Source of the DNA: Macrosoma leucophasiata
Lineage: Eukaryota; Arthropoda; Insecta; Lepidoptera; Hedylidae
Direction of reading: 5' to 3'
DNA: 64,000 nt
Assembly (NCBI GenBank): GCA_036365455.1
Contig: JAWQUS010000020.1
Span: 655,001 to 719,000 of the forward strand
Shown: piece after piece, positions 9,416-19,730 of the stretch
Numbering within the stretch: the first letter of the stretch is position 1
How the letters are laid out: every line of letters begins with the position of its first letter
The notes under the pieces: model-generated
What the model was told of the DNA's origin: nothing
Seen by the model: only the letters and a program-made list of their open reading frames with translations
Database searches by the model: none
Position numbers and translations under genes: made by a program

Positions 9416-9949
9416 TCGTAGATAGGTAGTTGATACATTGATGGCTCATCATACCTAAATTATCTATTTACTATTTTACTAGCTGTCGTTAATAATATTA
9501 GTTAGTAAAAAAAATATTTAAAATAAATACATAGTGTTCTTGCTATGCTCAGCTATCAAGTCAGATTTTAACTTAGTTACATATTAATGAATTATTTGCA
9601 GTTTTAGATAATTTGAAGGATGGCTTAGTTCTCAGCCTAAGCAATGCATCTGCAGTGGGATCTTTACTTTTTATAATATTTTCACACGTTATAATTAATG
9701 TACACTAAAGGAAACGGCAATTACAACTCAATTAAAGCTCTTTAAAGTAGATATGAGTTTTTAATAATTAAACAACAATAATACAACAAAAATGTATTCT
9801 ACTCATAATTACCCATGGAATGATACCGGACTTCGGCCTTAGCAATAATTTCACATGTAGCCAAATGTTAACCATCATCAATACCCATCTGGTATTTAAC
9901 GTCCATTGATACGTTTGACTAATGATATTCAATAATAGCACAAACTTAC
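9416..9949. other. No gene or repeat recognised
   Basis: AT-rich; nothing identifiable apart from the intron side of the candidate exon at 9950-10082. Confidence 0.35.
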
Positions 9950-10082
9950 TAAGAAAAACTTGGTCACTTCCCATGACAGATAATTGAGTCCAGCGCGTGC
10001 TTTCATAAGAATCATCGGAGCACACACTTAACAACTGTCGTGTCTTCCATTTTGTATTGTCCGCGTCGCTTCCGGCCGCCAT
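9950..10082 (-). CDS. Candidate first coding exon of an unknown gene
   Basis: An ATG in strong context (AAAATGGCG) at 10082 opens 44 codons on the - strand, beginning MAAGSDADNTKWKTRQLL and rich in charged residues and serine. The frame meets a consensus donor, CTTA|GTAAGTTTG, at 9949. The start lies only about 75 bases from the opposed candidate start at 10158, as in a bidirectional promoter. I could not find the following exon or any domain, so this may be a chance frame or part of an old transposon. Confidence 0.3.
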
Positions 10083-10157
10083 TTTGTCAAGTGTAATGTG
10101 CGGTGGTGGTCTGTATTGTGCGATAGAAAAGGGTTAATGCTTCAAATCATTTTTGCA

Positions 10158-10421
10158 ATGGTCAGATTGAATGGTAATCGTTGTGTTGTAAAAATGGAAT
10201 CAGTATTGAGACGTTGCGAATATGACGAGGATGACGTGATGGTAATGACCATTGTAGGTAAGTAGTAAGGGCGGAGAACTTTTAAGAGGACTATTATTAA
10301 CGTGTGGACTAAAAGGTTGTAAGAAACATTTTTAGTTAACTTATTTTTTTTTCTATTACAAACAGCGACGTCAGCGACACTACCTTCGCAAATTGCTGAA
10401 CACTTAATGTTTAATTTTTAG
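10158..10421 (+). CDS. Candidate small two-exon gene, unknown function
   Basis: Exon 1 (10158-10257) starts MVRLNGNRCVVKMESVLRRC, continues with an acidic stretch EYDEDDVMVM, and ends at a consensus donor G|GTAAGT. Exon 2 (10366-10421) follows a strong acceptor (TTTTTTTTCTATTACAAACAG) and keeps the frame (phase 1) to a TAG stop. The product would be 51 residues. The intron is 108 bases. No domain recognised. It is divergent from the candidate exon at 9950-10082. Splice signals and acidic composition argue for it; lack of homology argues against. Confidence 0.3.
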
Positions 10422-11876
10422 ATAAAAATAGAATAGGTAGGTACTTACAAAACCTCAATTCTTCACAAAAAAAAAACTGTCTTTATAAAGCCACTAAGTA
10501 CCTACCTACTTAAAACTGAAAAATAAAAGGAACCAAAAGATTTAAAGAGCAATGCAGGTTACACTTTTGGGATATATTTTATTAGTCGGGTCGCAAATTA
10601 TTATTTTTGTAGACCTTTGGCCCCGCTTCTTAATACTTGTGGTGGGTTATGAAGTCAGTATTTTATGTTATATTTTTTCAATGTTCGATTTTTAGTTACA
10701 TGTACACTTCTATCCCAAACTCTATTGAGTAATGGCGTGCATTGCATATAGAAAAACAGGTAGAGCTCAGGGCACTATCTCATCAAAAGAGTAAACTAGA
10801 AATACTTACTTCCGAAAAAATACTTACCTAAAATTATAGGTCTGTACCTACCCAATCCTACCGCGAGATACTGAGGTAGTCTCCACCCGTTCTGCCTATA
10901 GATATCTAATACCTACACGCCATTGATGTTTCAGTACCTAAGTTCTGTCATATAATATATTGGAGTATTATATCTACTTACATATTCCTGACTTCTCGTG
11001 TGGTATGTTAGTTTGCCACATCATAAAAGATTATCGGGGAACATACATAAAAAAAAATAAGATCTGGACGAATTGAGAACCTCCTCCTTTTTTTCGAAGT
11101 CGGTTAAAAAAGGGGTTTATACCCGCTGTCCCTGTATCGTGCGGCGGGGACAACGGTACTTTAATTAATTATTTAAAATAACTTCCCGTTGTCCCCGTAG
11201 GTATACCTAACCGTTAAAGGCGGCATTTAAATTACTCGACATACTGGTATCTAGTACACAAGATAGACAATAATAAACATATCTCAAACAAACCTTAGTA
11301 CCTACCTGTACTTCTTGTATCACAAAATATTTGATCTCCAAAATTATAGACATTATTAGTTACAAACCTAAACTGTCTTTTGTCTTTAGTGCTATTTATT
11401 TTTTTGTGCTCTTTTCTATTATTTATTTTCCAATGCAAAGATTTTAAGGTACAGACGCAAATCTTTTTATAACAAACCGAACGGTTTCCTAGAACGAGTC
11501 CGACAGACGGATAAGTTATTATTTAGATTTTACATTTTGACTTGGATTTTTGCATCCACATTATTTTGCCAGTGTACAGTTTTAATCTGTTTTAATAAGC
11601 TTAACTTAACCAATGAGGGTGTATTTTGTTCTTTGCTTTGGAGTTTCATAATTTTATTCTTGTTTAGATACGTATGTATTATGTGGGTATATGCTGTTGC
11701 TTTCATAATTTTCAAAACTGATTCAGTGTGTGATCTGTGGAAGAATGTAATTATTAGAAAAGGGGTATGTATCTAATATTAGATTTTTCCCTCGCTACAA
11801 ATACCTGAAGAAAAGTTTTTTGAAAAGAACTTTTTCTGCAGGTCATCTCACAAATATCTTCTTAGTTTGCAATCTA
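10422..11876. other. No gene recognised; one short dispersed repeat
   Basis: AT-rich. At 11066-11110 there is GACGAATTGAGAACCTCCTCC plus a T run and GAAGTCGGTTAAAAA; its inverse occurs at 56160-56206, so this is a dispersed repeat end. Confidence 0.4.
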
Positions 11877-12064
11877 TCTACTGTGGTATAAGTATATAAA
11901 TTACGTGTCACAGTGTTTGTCCGCGATGGACTCCTAAACTACTTAACCGATTTTAATTAAACTTGCACACCGTGTGCAATAGGATAGCGTACATTTCAAT
12001 TTATGATCTCAATATTATGTTAGTACCTTAATTGCACCTGTGCGAAGCCGGGGCGGGCCGCTAG
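11877..12064 (+). mobile_element. Short non-autonomous Helitron
   Basis: Begins TCTACTG after a host A (11876) and ends GGCGGGCCGCTAG before a host T (12065), the A|TC...CTAG|T insertion pattern. The end is preceded by a GC-rich hairpin-like stretch. The interior GATGGACTCCTAAACTACTT is common in lepidopteran Helitrons. About 188 bp. Confidence 0.65.
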
Positions 12065-12296
12065 TAAATTTAGGCCCCTCTATTATGTGAATATGTAAGA
12101 CCAAAAAAAAAAACCAACGTGAATGTAGGTACTATTTATTATATGTACAACTTACTTACTGAATGTAGGTTGAAAAAGAGGAATGAACTAGAATTTGCCT
12201 ATGAAAAAGAAGTTTTTGTTTCAGTTATTTTTTTGTGGCAAACATGTATAGGTACAGTTTACACTAATGGTAAGTCGTACTGTAGCCTATAAATAT

Positions 12297-12586
12297 CTTT
12301 TTTTTATGTTATGAAAGCGGCAATCAAGCTTGCCGTTCACATTGATGTTAAGTGATGACTGCAGCCCATAGACACCTACACAAAGACCAGAAATCAAAAT
12401 ACAGATGCGTTACCACTTCTGAGGCCTAAGGTTTTATGCCTCTGTGCCGGAAATTACAGGGCCGTACATTACCACCTGACCGGACCACGATACTGCTGAA
12501 CACTATCATTTAGCGGCAAATATATTAGGTAATGCGGTGGTGCCTACGCCCGCGAACTCCGTCACTGGAGTTCTACCACCAGTAGA
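12297..12586 (-). mobile_element. Family A copy, near full length
   Basis: Reverse copy running from TTTTTTTATGTTATG to TCTACCACCAGTA. Main subfamily. Confidence 0.85.
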
Positions 12587-12690
12587 TATCTGCATGAATC
12601 CAGATATTTCAATGCGTTGCCATTGCTGAGGCGTAAGCTTAAATTTTAATTATACGATTGACGTTATCAACTTACCGAAAAACTGCTTTT

Positions 12691-12737
12691 ATTTACTCAA
12701 TGGTAGTGCTGCAATTAAACACTACCATTGAGTAAAT
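12691..12737. repeat. Perfect 18-bp snap-back hairpin
   Basis: Arms 12691-12708 (ATTTACTCAATGGTAGTG) and 12720-12737 are fully complementary around an 11-base loop. Confidence 0.9.
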
Positions 12738-13154
12738 GAAAAAATGAAATACCTACCTACATGCCTAACAAAGTTGATAATACAACAAGTGGGTAGTTTT
12801 TTTAATTTACCTTATAACAAACCATTACAGGCTGTATTAAATCACACGTTTTCATTAATATTATGTTTGAAAAGAACGCACATGTTTCAGATTAAAATAC
12901 AAGCCTCAAAAAAAAAAAACACCTCAAACGGTCCAATCATCCCATCGACACGGAAGGGTTTGTCAAATGACAGGCGCGTGGCAAATCTGATGGTGATCAC
13001 GAATGATTTCATTTTGAACTTTAAGGTTATGATAGCATGCAGTTGTTATTATGTCGTATTATTTCAGTGCAGCTGCCGTTGGTTCCGTAATTTGAAGCTT
13101 TTGGAGTGCGCGTGCGCAGATTCAATATTTATAAAGATAACATTATATGTATAG

Positions 13155-13206
13155 AGTCTCTGCCTCAGTAGTCTAGTGGTGGCCACTAGTCGAAAATGTT
13201 ATTGAG
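13155..13206 (+). mobile_element. SINE family D, head fragment
   Basis: CTGCCTCAGTAGTCTAGTGG and TATTGAGGT match the D head; the body is absent. Confidence 0.5.
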
Positions 13207-13790
13207 GTATTTTAATTTTTCGGCAGTTTTCTTATTTTTTTTGATATTTCCTTAAAATCAGAGTCATTCAAATTTCCTAACTCTACAAAAATCTCTACAT
13301 TTTTAAAGAAAGAGTTAACATATTAGCATGCAAACCGACGTCAAAATAGGTACCTACTGATGAATTTTAAAACGTTGGTACCTATATACCTACCTAATTA
13401 CCTATGTATTTTTAAACTCTGTTTCTCATTCATACTTCCATATTAAGTACCTACCTAATAGGCATGTATTAAAAAATTAAATGCAGAAAGGAATCTCTAT
13501 AAAACAGGATCTGTCAATTTTTCATGGCTTCAGGTAAACCTCTGAACAGTTTTTCTCTATAGATGTTTTAAATGTAATGCAATGGCGACAAATTTTGATG
13601 TTGACGAATAAAGTAAGTAAATAAGTAGGCAAGTAATAAAAAGAGTGAGGATATCTAAATAAAAAAACACGTTTTATTTTCAAACTATACGTGGATGTAA
13701 GATTCAAAATGTAACTATTGAAGGTCATAAACAACAGTTTTAATTTAACAAAATCTTATTCAATGGTCTGTCAACTCAATAATCCCCTAA
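13207..13790. other. TACCTA-rich intergenic sequence upstream of giant-like gene 1
   Basis: Repeated TACCTA/TAGGTA words between 13370 and 13470; no repeat family or gene recognised. Confidence 0.4.
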
Positions 13791-13826
13791 ATGTCCCGTT
13801 ATGCACCCCAACCCTTCTCCCGGCAG

Positions 13827-13880
13827 GCTCCGCCCACTTCGGTAGGGAGACGCCTGGGCAACTTGTCACTCAATCACAAC
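13827..13880 (+). promoter_or_regulatory. Proximal promoter of giant-like gene 1 (GCTCCGCCC box)
   Basis: GCTCCGCCC at 13827-13835 and AGACGC at 13848-13853 lie 82 and 61 bases before the ATG. The same two words occur 83 and 61 bases before the ATG of giant-like gene 2. A CTCAATCA follows at 13869. GC boxes of this form bind Sp/KLF-type factors. Confidence 0.5.
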
Positions 13881-13908
13881 CCGACCGCAAGCGACGCAAG
13901 TGTTAACC

Positions 13909-14496
13909 ATGGCTCTTTGGACGCCATACGCGGACCAAGTTCTCGATCTTTCGAAACCCGCCGTGAAAAAAGAACCCGAATACGGGTACATGCAACCCGG
14001 GTCCCCAGTCAACCCGTACTACACCGTGTCGCCCGTTAACCCTTATTACGCGTACCCCGAAGTGCCGACATCGCAGATCTCACCGGACCCAATCGGCCCA
14101 GCGGTAACATGGTCCCCGTCGTACCGAAAATCCTTGACGGCGCCTTCACCACCGGATTCTATGGAATCCTTCGACGACTCACTATCAGATGACGTCGAAT
14201 ATCAAGCTTTTGAAAGGGACGCCTTGCGAGCAATGGCTGAGAAAAATGGCGGGACGCTACTTGGAAATAACCCGCGAATGCGCCGGGCGGTCCAAGCGAA
14301 CCAGACTGCTGACGACTCGTATCGTAAACAGAGAGAGAGGAATAATTTTGCGGCCAAACAGAGTCGGGATAGGAGAAAATTGAGAGAAGTGAGATTGGCG
14401 TTCCAAGTGACTTTCCTGAAAAAGAAGTTGGCGGATTTGAGAGGGAGATTGGGTGAGGGAATGTGCGTGCGTTGCCAGCAGCAATGTGGGTGTTAA
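13909..14496 (+). CDS. Giant-like bZIP transcription factor 1
   Basis: Intronless, 195 residues. The start MALWTPYADQ is in strong context (ACCATGG), an in-frame stop precedes it near 13845, and the paralogue at 26793 starts the same way. VLDLSKP (11-17) is a CtBP-corepressor-type motif, as in Giant (VLDLS). A block around 98-125 (QAFERDAL, NGG, NPRMRR) parallels the region before the Giant bZIP. The basic region NNFAAKQSRDRR is at 145-156. The zipper is short and ends in CX2CX3CXC (186, 189, 193, 195). A local duplication SPVNPYY appears twice near 32-47. Expected role: nuclear sequence-specific repressor; Giant is a segmentation gap gene in insects. Poly(A) signals at 14733 and 14761. Family call is strong; exact orthology rests on motifs and synteny with mRpS12. 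Confidence 0.85.
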   Translation: MALWTPYADQVLDLSKPAVKKEPEYGYMQPGSPVNPYYTVSPVNPYYAYPEVPTSQISPDPIGPAVTWSPSYRKSLTAPSPPDSMESFDDSLSDDVEYQAFERDALRAMAEKNGGTLLGNNPRMRRAVQANQTADDSYRKQRERNNFAAKQSRDRRKLREVRLAFQVTFLKKKLADLRGRLGEGMCVRCQQQCGC

Positions 14497-15579
14497 GTTA
14501 TGCAAAAACTCTTTTTGTAGTTAAGACCATTATCCACAGAATGAACAGTGTAATATAGACAATTAAAAAGTGCTATTGATTTTTCTAGAACTTTCGCTGA
14601 CATTTTGTGCAATTGATGCAACTGTAAATAGTTCTGTAAATAATATTTATTACTGATTGTAAATTTATCATGTTGCTGTATTTAATAATTTCTTTGAAGA
14701 GTCAGTATTTGCCATATCGTACTTAGGTAAATAATAAATTGTATATAAATGTAATATATAAATAAATACAAGTTTTATTTCGTAAATATGAATAAATTAT
14801 ATTTTGAATATGAGTCTACATTATTAGTATTATCATCATTACCATCCTTACACGGAACCACGTATTTTTGTCCTATAATTATTTAAGCTGTGGTAGTGAC
14901 ATTTTAAAGTTTCGTGATTATTTTAAAAAAATAATATTCGAATCTATTAATAACTATTGTTATCATAAGTTCTACTAAATACCTACTACGTCCTAGGAGA
15001 GCATATGTTCACTTTTTTTTTATTTTGTAAATGCCTTAACAAAATCTAAGAGTAATGAATCATCATACCTACCTAAAAACACAATCTTTTGGTACCTACC
15101 TAGCTAATGCTTGGCTTGCAACATTAAATAGTCTACATTTATGTCAAATCAAAATATTTCGGAAGAATAAGCTAGCGATGCAATTTCATCCCGGATAAAA
15201 CTTTCTTACGCTATCAGTAAAAGTAGGTACCTAATAAAAACAATTTCTGTGTCTAAACAAAAACATAAATCTGTAATCCTCTAAATTGTTTTCAGCATTT
15301 TATTAGGCATTAAGATTAGATATAATTATAAAAGACTACAAATAAAATTAGTATGGCCGCCGTAATCCGCTAGATTTACTTTAATCGTTTTATTTTGGAA
15401 CTTTATGTTAAGCACTGAGTAGAATTTAATCCGCTTAATTTGTCCAGACATTCCTTTGTTTCCATGACGTCTTTTGCCGTTGTAAACAACAGTATAATTA
15501 GGTAATTATTACATTTGAATAATCTATTTGAACTATATTGCGGTTGCGGTATAACACGCAGGTTTGATATGTATGTATC
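14497..15579. other. 3' UTR of giant-like gene 1, then unassigned sequence
   Basis: AATAAA at 14733-14738 and 14761-14766 probably end the transcript. Beyond about 14800 nothing is recognised. Confidence 0.5.
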
Positions 15580-15792
15580 TTCACACCAGGTCTCCCTAAC
15601 GGGGTAGGCAAAGTGTTAAGCGCCAGATATCCCGGTCCTGATACACCTCTCGCGCCTCATCTACATTCATCATTCTCTTCATTCACACGCCGATTCCTAA
15701 GACTTTGGACTCCACCATCAGACAGTACTCGACCTATTTGGCCATGGTCAGTCTTGGTCTTCCTGGAGCTCTGCAACCACACGCAGGTTTAA
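15580..15792 (-). pseudogene. LINE RT C-terminal fragment
   Basis: On the - strand, pieces read RGRPRLT and DEAREVYQDRDIWRLTLCLP, a frequent C-terminal pattern of lepidopteran LINEs (GRPR..., VYxDRxxWR). Several frame breaks. Confidence 0.55.
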
Positions 15793-15942
15793 GAAGTACT
15801 TTAATAAAATACATACCTTACACATATCAGTTCACGTGAATGGTAAAGTGAATAGGGTATATAAACATATATGTATAATAGGGTGTATAGGGTTCAATAA
15901 ACATCCTAAGTGGGTTACATAAAAACCAGAATTTAGCAGAGA

Positions 15943-16055
15943 TTTGAATGTAAGTCCTTTGCCACTCCTGAGACCCAAGCTGATAGCTCTGTGGCGGAAA
16001 TTGCCCCTGGGCCAAGCTCCCTGACCGGAACACGAAAGTGTTAAACTCATCATCA
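15943..16055 (-). mobile_element. Family A fragment, diverged
   Basis: Matches TTGCCACTCCTGAG, CTCTGTGGCGGAAATT and CTGACCGGAACACGA. Confidence 0.55.
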
Positions 16056-16126
16056 CTCCAGTCGAAAATAACGTCCACTGCTGGACAAAGCTTTCCTCAA
16101 TGACACCCATAACAGTATTGTGAGTA

Positions 16127-16166
16127 GGGATTGCAATCCCGCAGGTTATTCAATCCCGCGGGATTG
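16127..16166. repeat. Two adjacent perfect palindromes
   Basis: GGGATTGCAATCCC (16127-16140) and CAATCCCGCGGGATTG (16151-16166) are each self-complementary. A related GCGGATTCCGC follows at about 16192. Confidence 0.85.
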
Positions 16167-16356
16167 AAATGCAGAATCCATCAATAATGCGCGGATTCCG
16201 CGGCATCCCGCACTTTAGAAATTTTGTTAAAAAATAATTGACACTGCAGGTTTTAATTAAAAATAAAGTGTTATTAATAAAATATATCTCGCATAACTAA
16301 CACTATTGCAACAAAAGTATTTGTTTTCTGACATAACATTAATCAAATCAGTATTC

Positions 16357-16693
16357 TATACGTCCCACTGCTGGGCACGAGTCTCTCCCCTTTTTGGGGA
16401 GGGAGAGGCCTGGAGCTTACTCCACCACGCTGCTCCAATGCGTATTGGTGGAGGTTGGTGGGTTAGTGGCCCACCCGCTGACGGATGTTTTCAAACCGCC
16501 CATAAGGCCTGCGACAAGGTTTAACGACTGCTATCTATCGATAGCAACCGGGACCGACGGCTTAACGTGCCCTCCGAACCACGGAAACGCGCATTCAACT
16601 AGCGGTCACCCATCACACTACCCGACCGCGCCCGTAGTACTTAACCGAGTAGATCGCCTATGATCTACACCAGCCGCCGGGCCATGCGCGCTT
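16357..16693 (+). mobile_element. Repeat family F, copy 1
   Basis: About 335 bp: CCACTGCTGGGCACGAGTC, CTCCACCACGCTGCTCCAATG, CTATCTATCGATAGCAACC, GTAGATCGCCTATGATCTAC. Also at 56889-57180 (reverse) and 63672-63995. Probably a SINE or LINE 3' end; no coding sequence seen. Confidence 0.75.
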
Positions 16694-16696
16694 CAA

Positions 16697-16790
16697 ATCA
16701 AAAATCGTCTATTACTACGAAACTCACACCTTGACTTTAACGAAATACAGAAACAATTTCACGCACACATTTAAATATCGTCGCACACGT
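16697..16790 (-). mobile_element. TIR element B, internal fragment
   Basis: CAAAAATCGTCTATTACTACG and AATTTCACGCACACATTTAAA match the interior of B1 and B2 in reverse; both ends missing. Confidence 0.6.
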
Positions 16791-16837
16791 TGAACAGCTC
16801 ATTAAACTACCTATCAGCCCAAAAACGCCCACTGGGC

Positions 16838-17036
16838 ATTGGTAGGTAGTGTACCGGGTGGATGGTAACGTATAGTTTCGTAATAACTAACACATGTAAA
16901 TAAATAATTTTAGAATCACGAGTGGCAAAGCATCTGTATTTTACCTCGGGTTTTTTGTAGATGGCTATAGGTAGTAATAGGTACAGAATCGATGTGAATT
17001 GGGTGGTTGTTTGCCACCATTTTAACATAAATAAAG
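16838..17036 (+). mobile_element. Family A copy, degenerate
   Basis: GTAGATGGCTATAGG and TTGTTTGCCACCATTTTAACAT identify an old copy. Confidence 0.5.
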
Positions 17037-17056
17037 GAGACGGGTAATTAGGGCCC

Positions 17057-17438
17057 TTGAGTTTTGGCGGGAACCTTGAAAGAGGCGTGTGGTGCTCTTA
17101 TTTTATAACTCAAAAGTGTATACTTTTGAAAATATAGGTATATATTTTTTTTTTCTTGGTATATTTTTGAGTTAGGTATATTAAACAAAGTTGGTGGCAT
17201 TTTGTTTGATATAGGCTTATTACAGTGCCCGTGTATAGTGAAATAAAAACTTAATTTTAAATGTTCTGGTAAAGTAGCCATCGCTTTACTCGAATTACTG
17301 CCTGTGACTCTTGACTGACTGACTTATGATTGACCGACTGATTCATACTTTTACGCTGCTTGCGAACACGAAATATCATTTTACTTGACACTGGCAATAT
17401 GCGTAAAAGCGATGCCATTATACTAAAAAAAAATAAAA
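17057..17438 (+). mobile_element. Poly(A) retroposon R, copy 3, with target-site duplication
   Basis: Matches R copies 1 and 2 at both ends but lacks about 50 bases in the middle. Flanks are AATTAGGGCCC (17046-17056) and AATTAGGCCC (17439-17448), an imperfect target-site duplication. The A tail is decayed (A9-T-A6). Confidence 0.82.
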
Positions 17439-17448
17439 AATTAGGCCC

Positions 17449-18002
17449 GCAAAATCGATAGGGTTAAACCCACAGATCAATCAGCCTTCCTTGGGTTAAC
17501 CATAAGTTGTTGAAGTAAGTATAAAAAAAAATGTTTTTTTTAAACGTAAAAAACAAAATACACCGTAATTTTAAGAATACAGAAAGCGAGAACAGTTTTG
17601 TAGTAAAACGAATAACTTAAAAGAAAGAGTACAGGTTGACACCTGGGCCCACAAATGTATGTAATGGTATGATTGTTTTTGACACACTATGCTTTTTACA
17701 CTATTGTCAGACATGTAAAATTTTAAGTTCGTTATGTTCTACATTTTTAAAAACTCAGAACGTAGAGTTTCCATTTCGGCTCGTTCATTCTGTTGGAAAT
17801 ATGGTTGAGAAGCAATAGTAGTGACCCCCCGATCGATATTACATAAGTATCGCAAGGGTTGCGTGGGGACCAACCCTCCAATAACGCCCCTCCCCGCCCG
17901 GCAGCGACGATAACTAAGAAAATGCATTATGGTATCTTCACTGTTCACATGGTATCAAGAATATCCGTAGTTTGAGCTAAGCTACGGACGTGGCGAAACT
18001 TT
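17449..18002. other. No gene or repeat recognised
   Basis: Includes a small GC-rich patch at 17820-17915 of unknown nature. Confidence 0.35.
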
Positions 18003-18025
18003 TTTATGGAAGTACCTACCTAATG

Positions 18026-18150
18026 AATGTGGCAATCAATAAAGCAGTTCACATTGATGTTAAGTAATGTCTGCAGCATAAAGATACCTACACCAAAGAC
18101 CAGAGGTCAAAATGTAGATGTGTTGCCACGTCTGAGACCTTAGTTATTAA
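18026..18150 (-). mobile_element. Family A fragment, 3' part
   Basis: CAGTTCACATTGATGTTAAG through TCTGAGACCTTAGTTATT, then cut by the LINE that starts at 18151. Confidence 0.7.
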
Positions 18151-18966
18151 ACTCAAACTCAAAAATTCATTTAATCACTTGGAAATAATAGAATTTGCTT
18201 GTGATAGGTCAAATTACAAATATAAAATTAAAGCGAATAACAACTGATACGTTGATTAATATGTCAAAGTAAATAAAATAAATAATAGTCCAAAAATACT
18301 TAATATTAAAAATAGGTATCAACAGAATGTTCCATACTCTCTTTTACAAACGGCAAGATAAGACTAAACAAATATGGAGCATTCTTTATCAATCACTGGC
18401 AGAGTTCCAAAGCCCACATTACTGAGAAAAAACCTGCCAAAACAAAACTCAGTAGGGTCTTTTCAAAATATGTTCCTTATAACTATTTTCACAATATGAC
18501 ACTTATAACTATGTTTTACAATATCAAGTACAGTGCACATTCATTTCACAAAATTATTGTTTAGTCTTGTGGAGCTAGACCAGCATTTGTCCAGGCATCT
18601 CTATCCTTTAGATAGTCATCGAGTCTATAGTACGCATTTTTACATAGTGTGCGTTTAATACATGACTTGAATTTATTATCTGTAAGTTCAAGAATGTTGG
18701 ACGGAATTTTGTTATAAAACTGTATACAACATGTTAAGAAACATTTATGTGTTTTCGTTAGGCGAAAACTTGGAAATACTAATTTATTTTTATTTCTGGT
18801 ATTATAAGTATGTATGTCATTAATTTTCTTAAATAAGTGCAAGTTTTTCCTAGCATACAATATATTTTCATAAATATATTGGCAAGGGACCGTCATTATA
18901 TTTATTTGCTTGAATAATTCTTTCAAGGAGTCACGACTATTTAAGTTATATATCGCTCTAATAGCT
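18151..18966 (-). pseudogene. LINE 3' end: RT C-terminus (18561-18926) and 3' UTR
   Basis: The - strand frame 18926-18561 contains YIYENILYARKN, NTRNKNKLVFPSFRLTKT, CIQFYNKIPSNI and AYYRLDDYLKDRDAW, the familiar C-terminus of a lepidopteran LINE reverse transcriptase. The 3' UTR runs down to a TTTGAGTTTGAGTTT tail at 18151. A related 3' UTR occurs at 39121-39347. Confidence 0.75.
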
Positions 18967-18968
18967 TT

Positions 18969-19175
18969 AGGCGAGACTCGAACTCGCGGCCTACTGGGAA
19001 TCTAGTCCAGCCGCTCTTCCAATTGAGCTACTGAAGTCCTGCCCGATTTGTCAAATCTTTCCTTCACATCTATTGCATTGCTTTATGGTAGCAGCAGCGC
19101 CATCTATTACCAACTATGCTAGTTAGGGAGCGGCTGGACTAGATTCCCAGTAGGCCGCGAGTTCGAGTCTCGCCT
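18969..19175. repeat. Inverted tRNA-like element G, copy 1
   Basis: The left arm (18969-19016) and right arm (19128-19175) are 48 bp, exact inverse copies. The left arm is part of a complete tRNA-like unit on the - strand (18966-19037; A box TAGCTCAATTGG, B box GAGTTCGAGTCTC). The right arm holds only the 3' two-thirds of the unit, followed by GAAGT and a T run. The spacer includes CCTGCCCGATTTGTCAAATC, shared with copies at 39670 and 50440. Confidence 0.85.
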
Positions 19176-19263
19176 GAAGTAAAATTTTTCTTTCCATTTT
19201 TCTTCAGGTAATCGTATTTTTATGATTTGTTTAGTACATAAGTTGTGTATAAAGTGGGATGAG

Positions 19264-19600
19264 TGTCTGTGGCTAATGTTTTTCATCTATTTCACTCCCA
19301 CTACATAGTCAAGTGAAAAGAGAATAAACTGTGCCTGTATGTAAGGTATTTGACGTAGCTCACAAAATGAGCAGTATAAATGGCAAGTAGAACAATGTAT
19401 AGTGTAACAAATAAACTAAAATTATTGAAGGGTTTTATTGTCTGTGGCTATTGTCAGTTCATCAATTTTACTTCCACATATTGTCAAGTAAAATGAGTAA
19501 TAAACAGAGCCTGTCAGTACTGGACGAAGCTCACTAAGTGAGCAGTGTAATGAATACTGTTATATACAGGGATTTACTACAAAATACATGAATTAAAGGC
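19264..19600 (+). repeat. Diverged tandem duplication, period about 175 bp
   Basis: Units starting TGTCTGTGGCTA at 19264 and 19439 share GTCAAGT, AATAAAC and GCTCAC(A/T)AA(A/G)TGAGCAGT. Not matched elsewhere in the window. Confidence 0.6.
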
Positions 19601-19730
19601 AATACTCCCCAGGTTTTACAGCGATTTTTCAAATCTGACCGTTGGGTCGACGTCAGCTATTTCGAAGTCGTCTTTCTTAATGATTTAGCCGCAGATCACC
19701 TCGCCAACATTTGTCCGTTTAAATTATATA

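Noticed and set aside
12744..13154. 136-codon + open frame
   Set aside because: No motif, low-complexity lysine run from a poly(A) stretch, and no support from neighbours.
10158..14496. Joining the candidate exon at 10158 to giant-like gene 1 as an upstream exon
   Set aside because: Giant-like gene 1 has its own strong ATG shared with its paralogue, and an in-frame stop lies between; the candidate exon instead splices in frame to a nearby short exon.
18966..19037. Functional tRNA genes in the G elements
   Set aside because: The acceptor, D and T arms pair well, but the anticodon arm gives a 9-base loop or a mismatch, the position after the putative anticodon is wrong, and the units are multi-copy. 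They are tRNA-like repeats.
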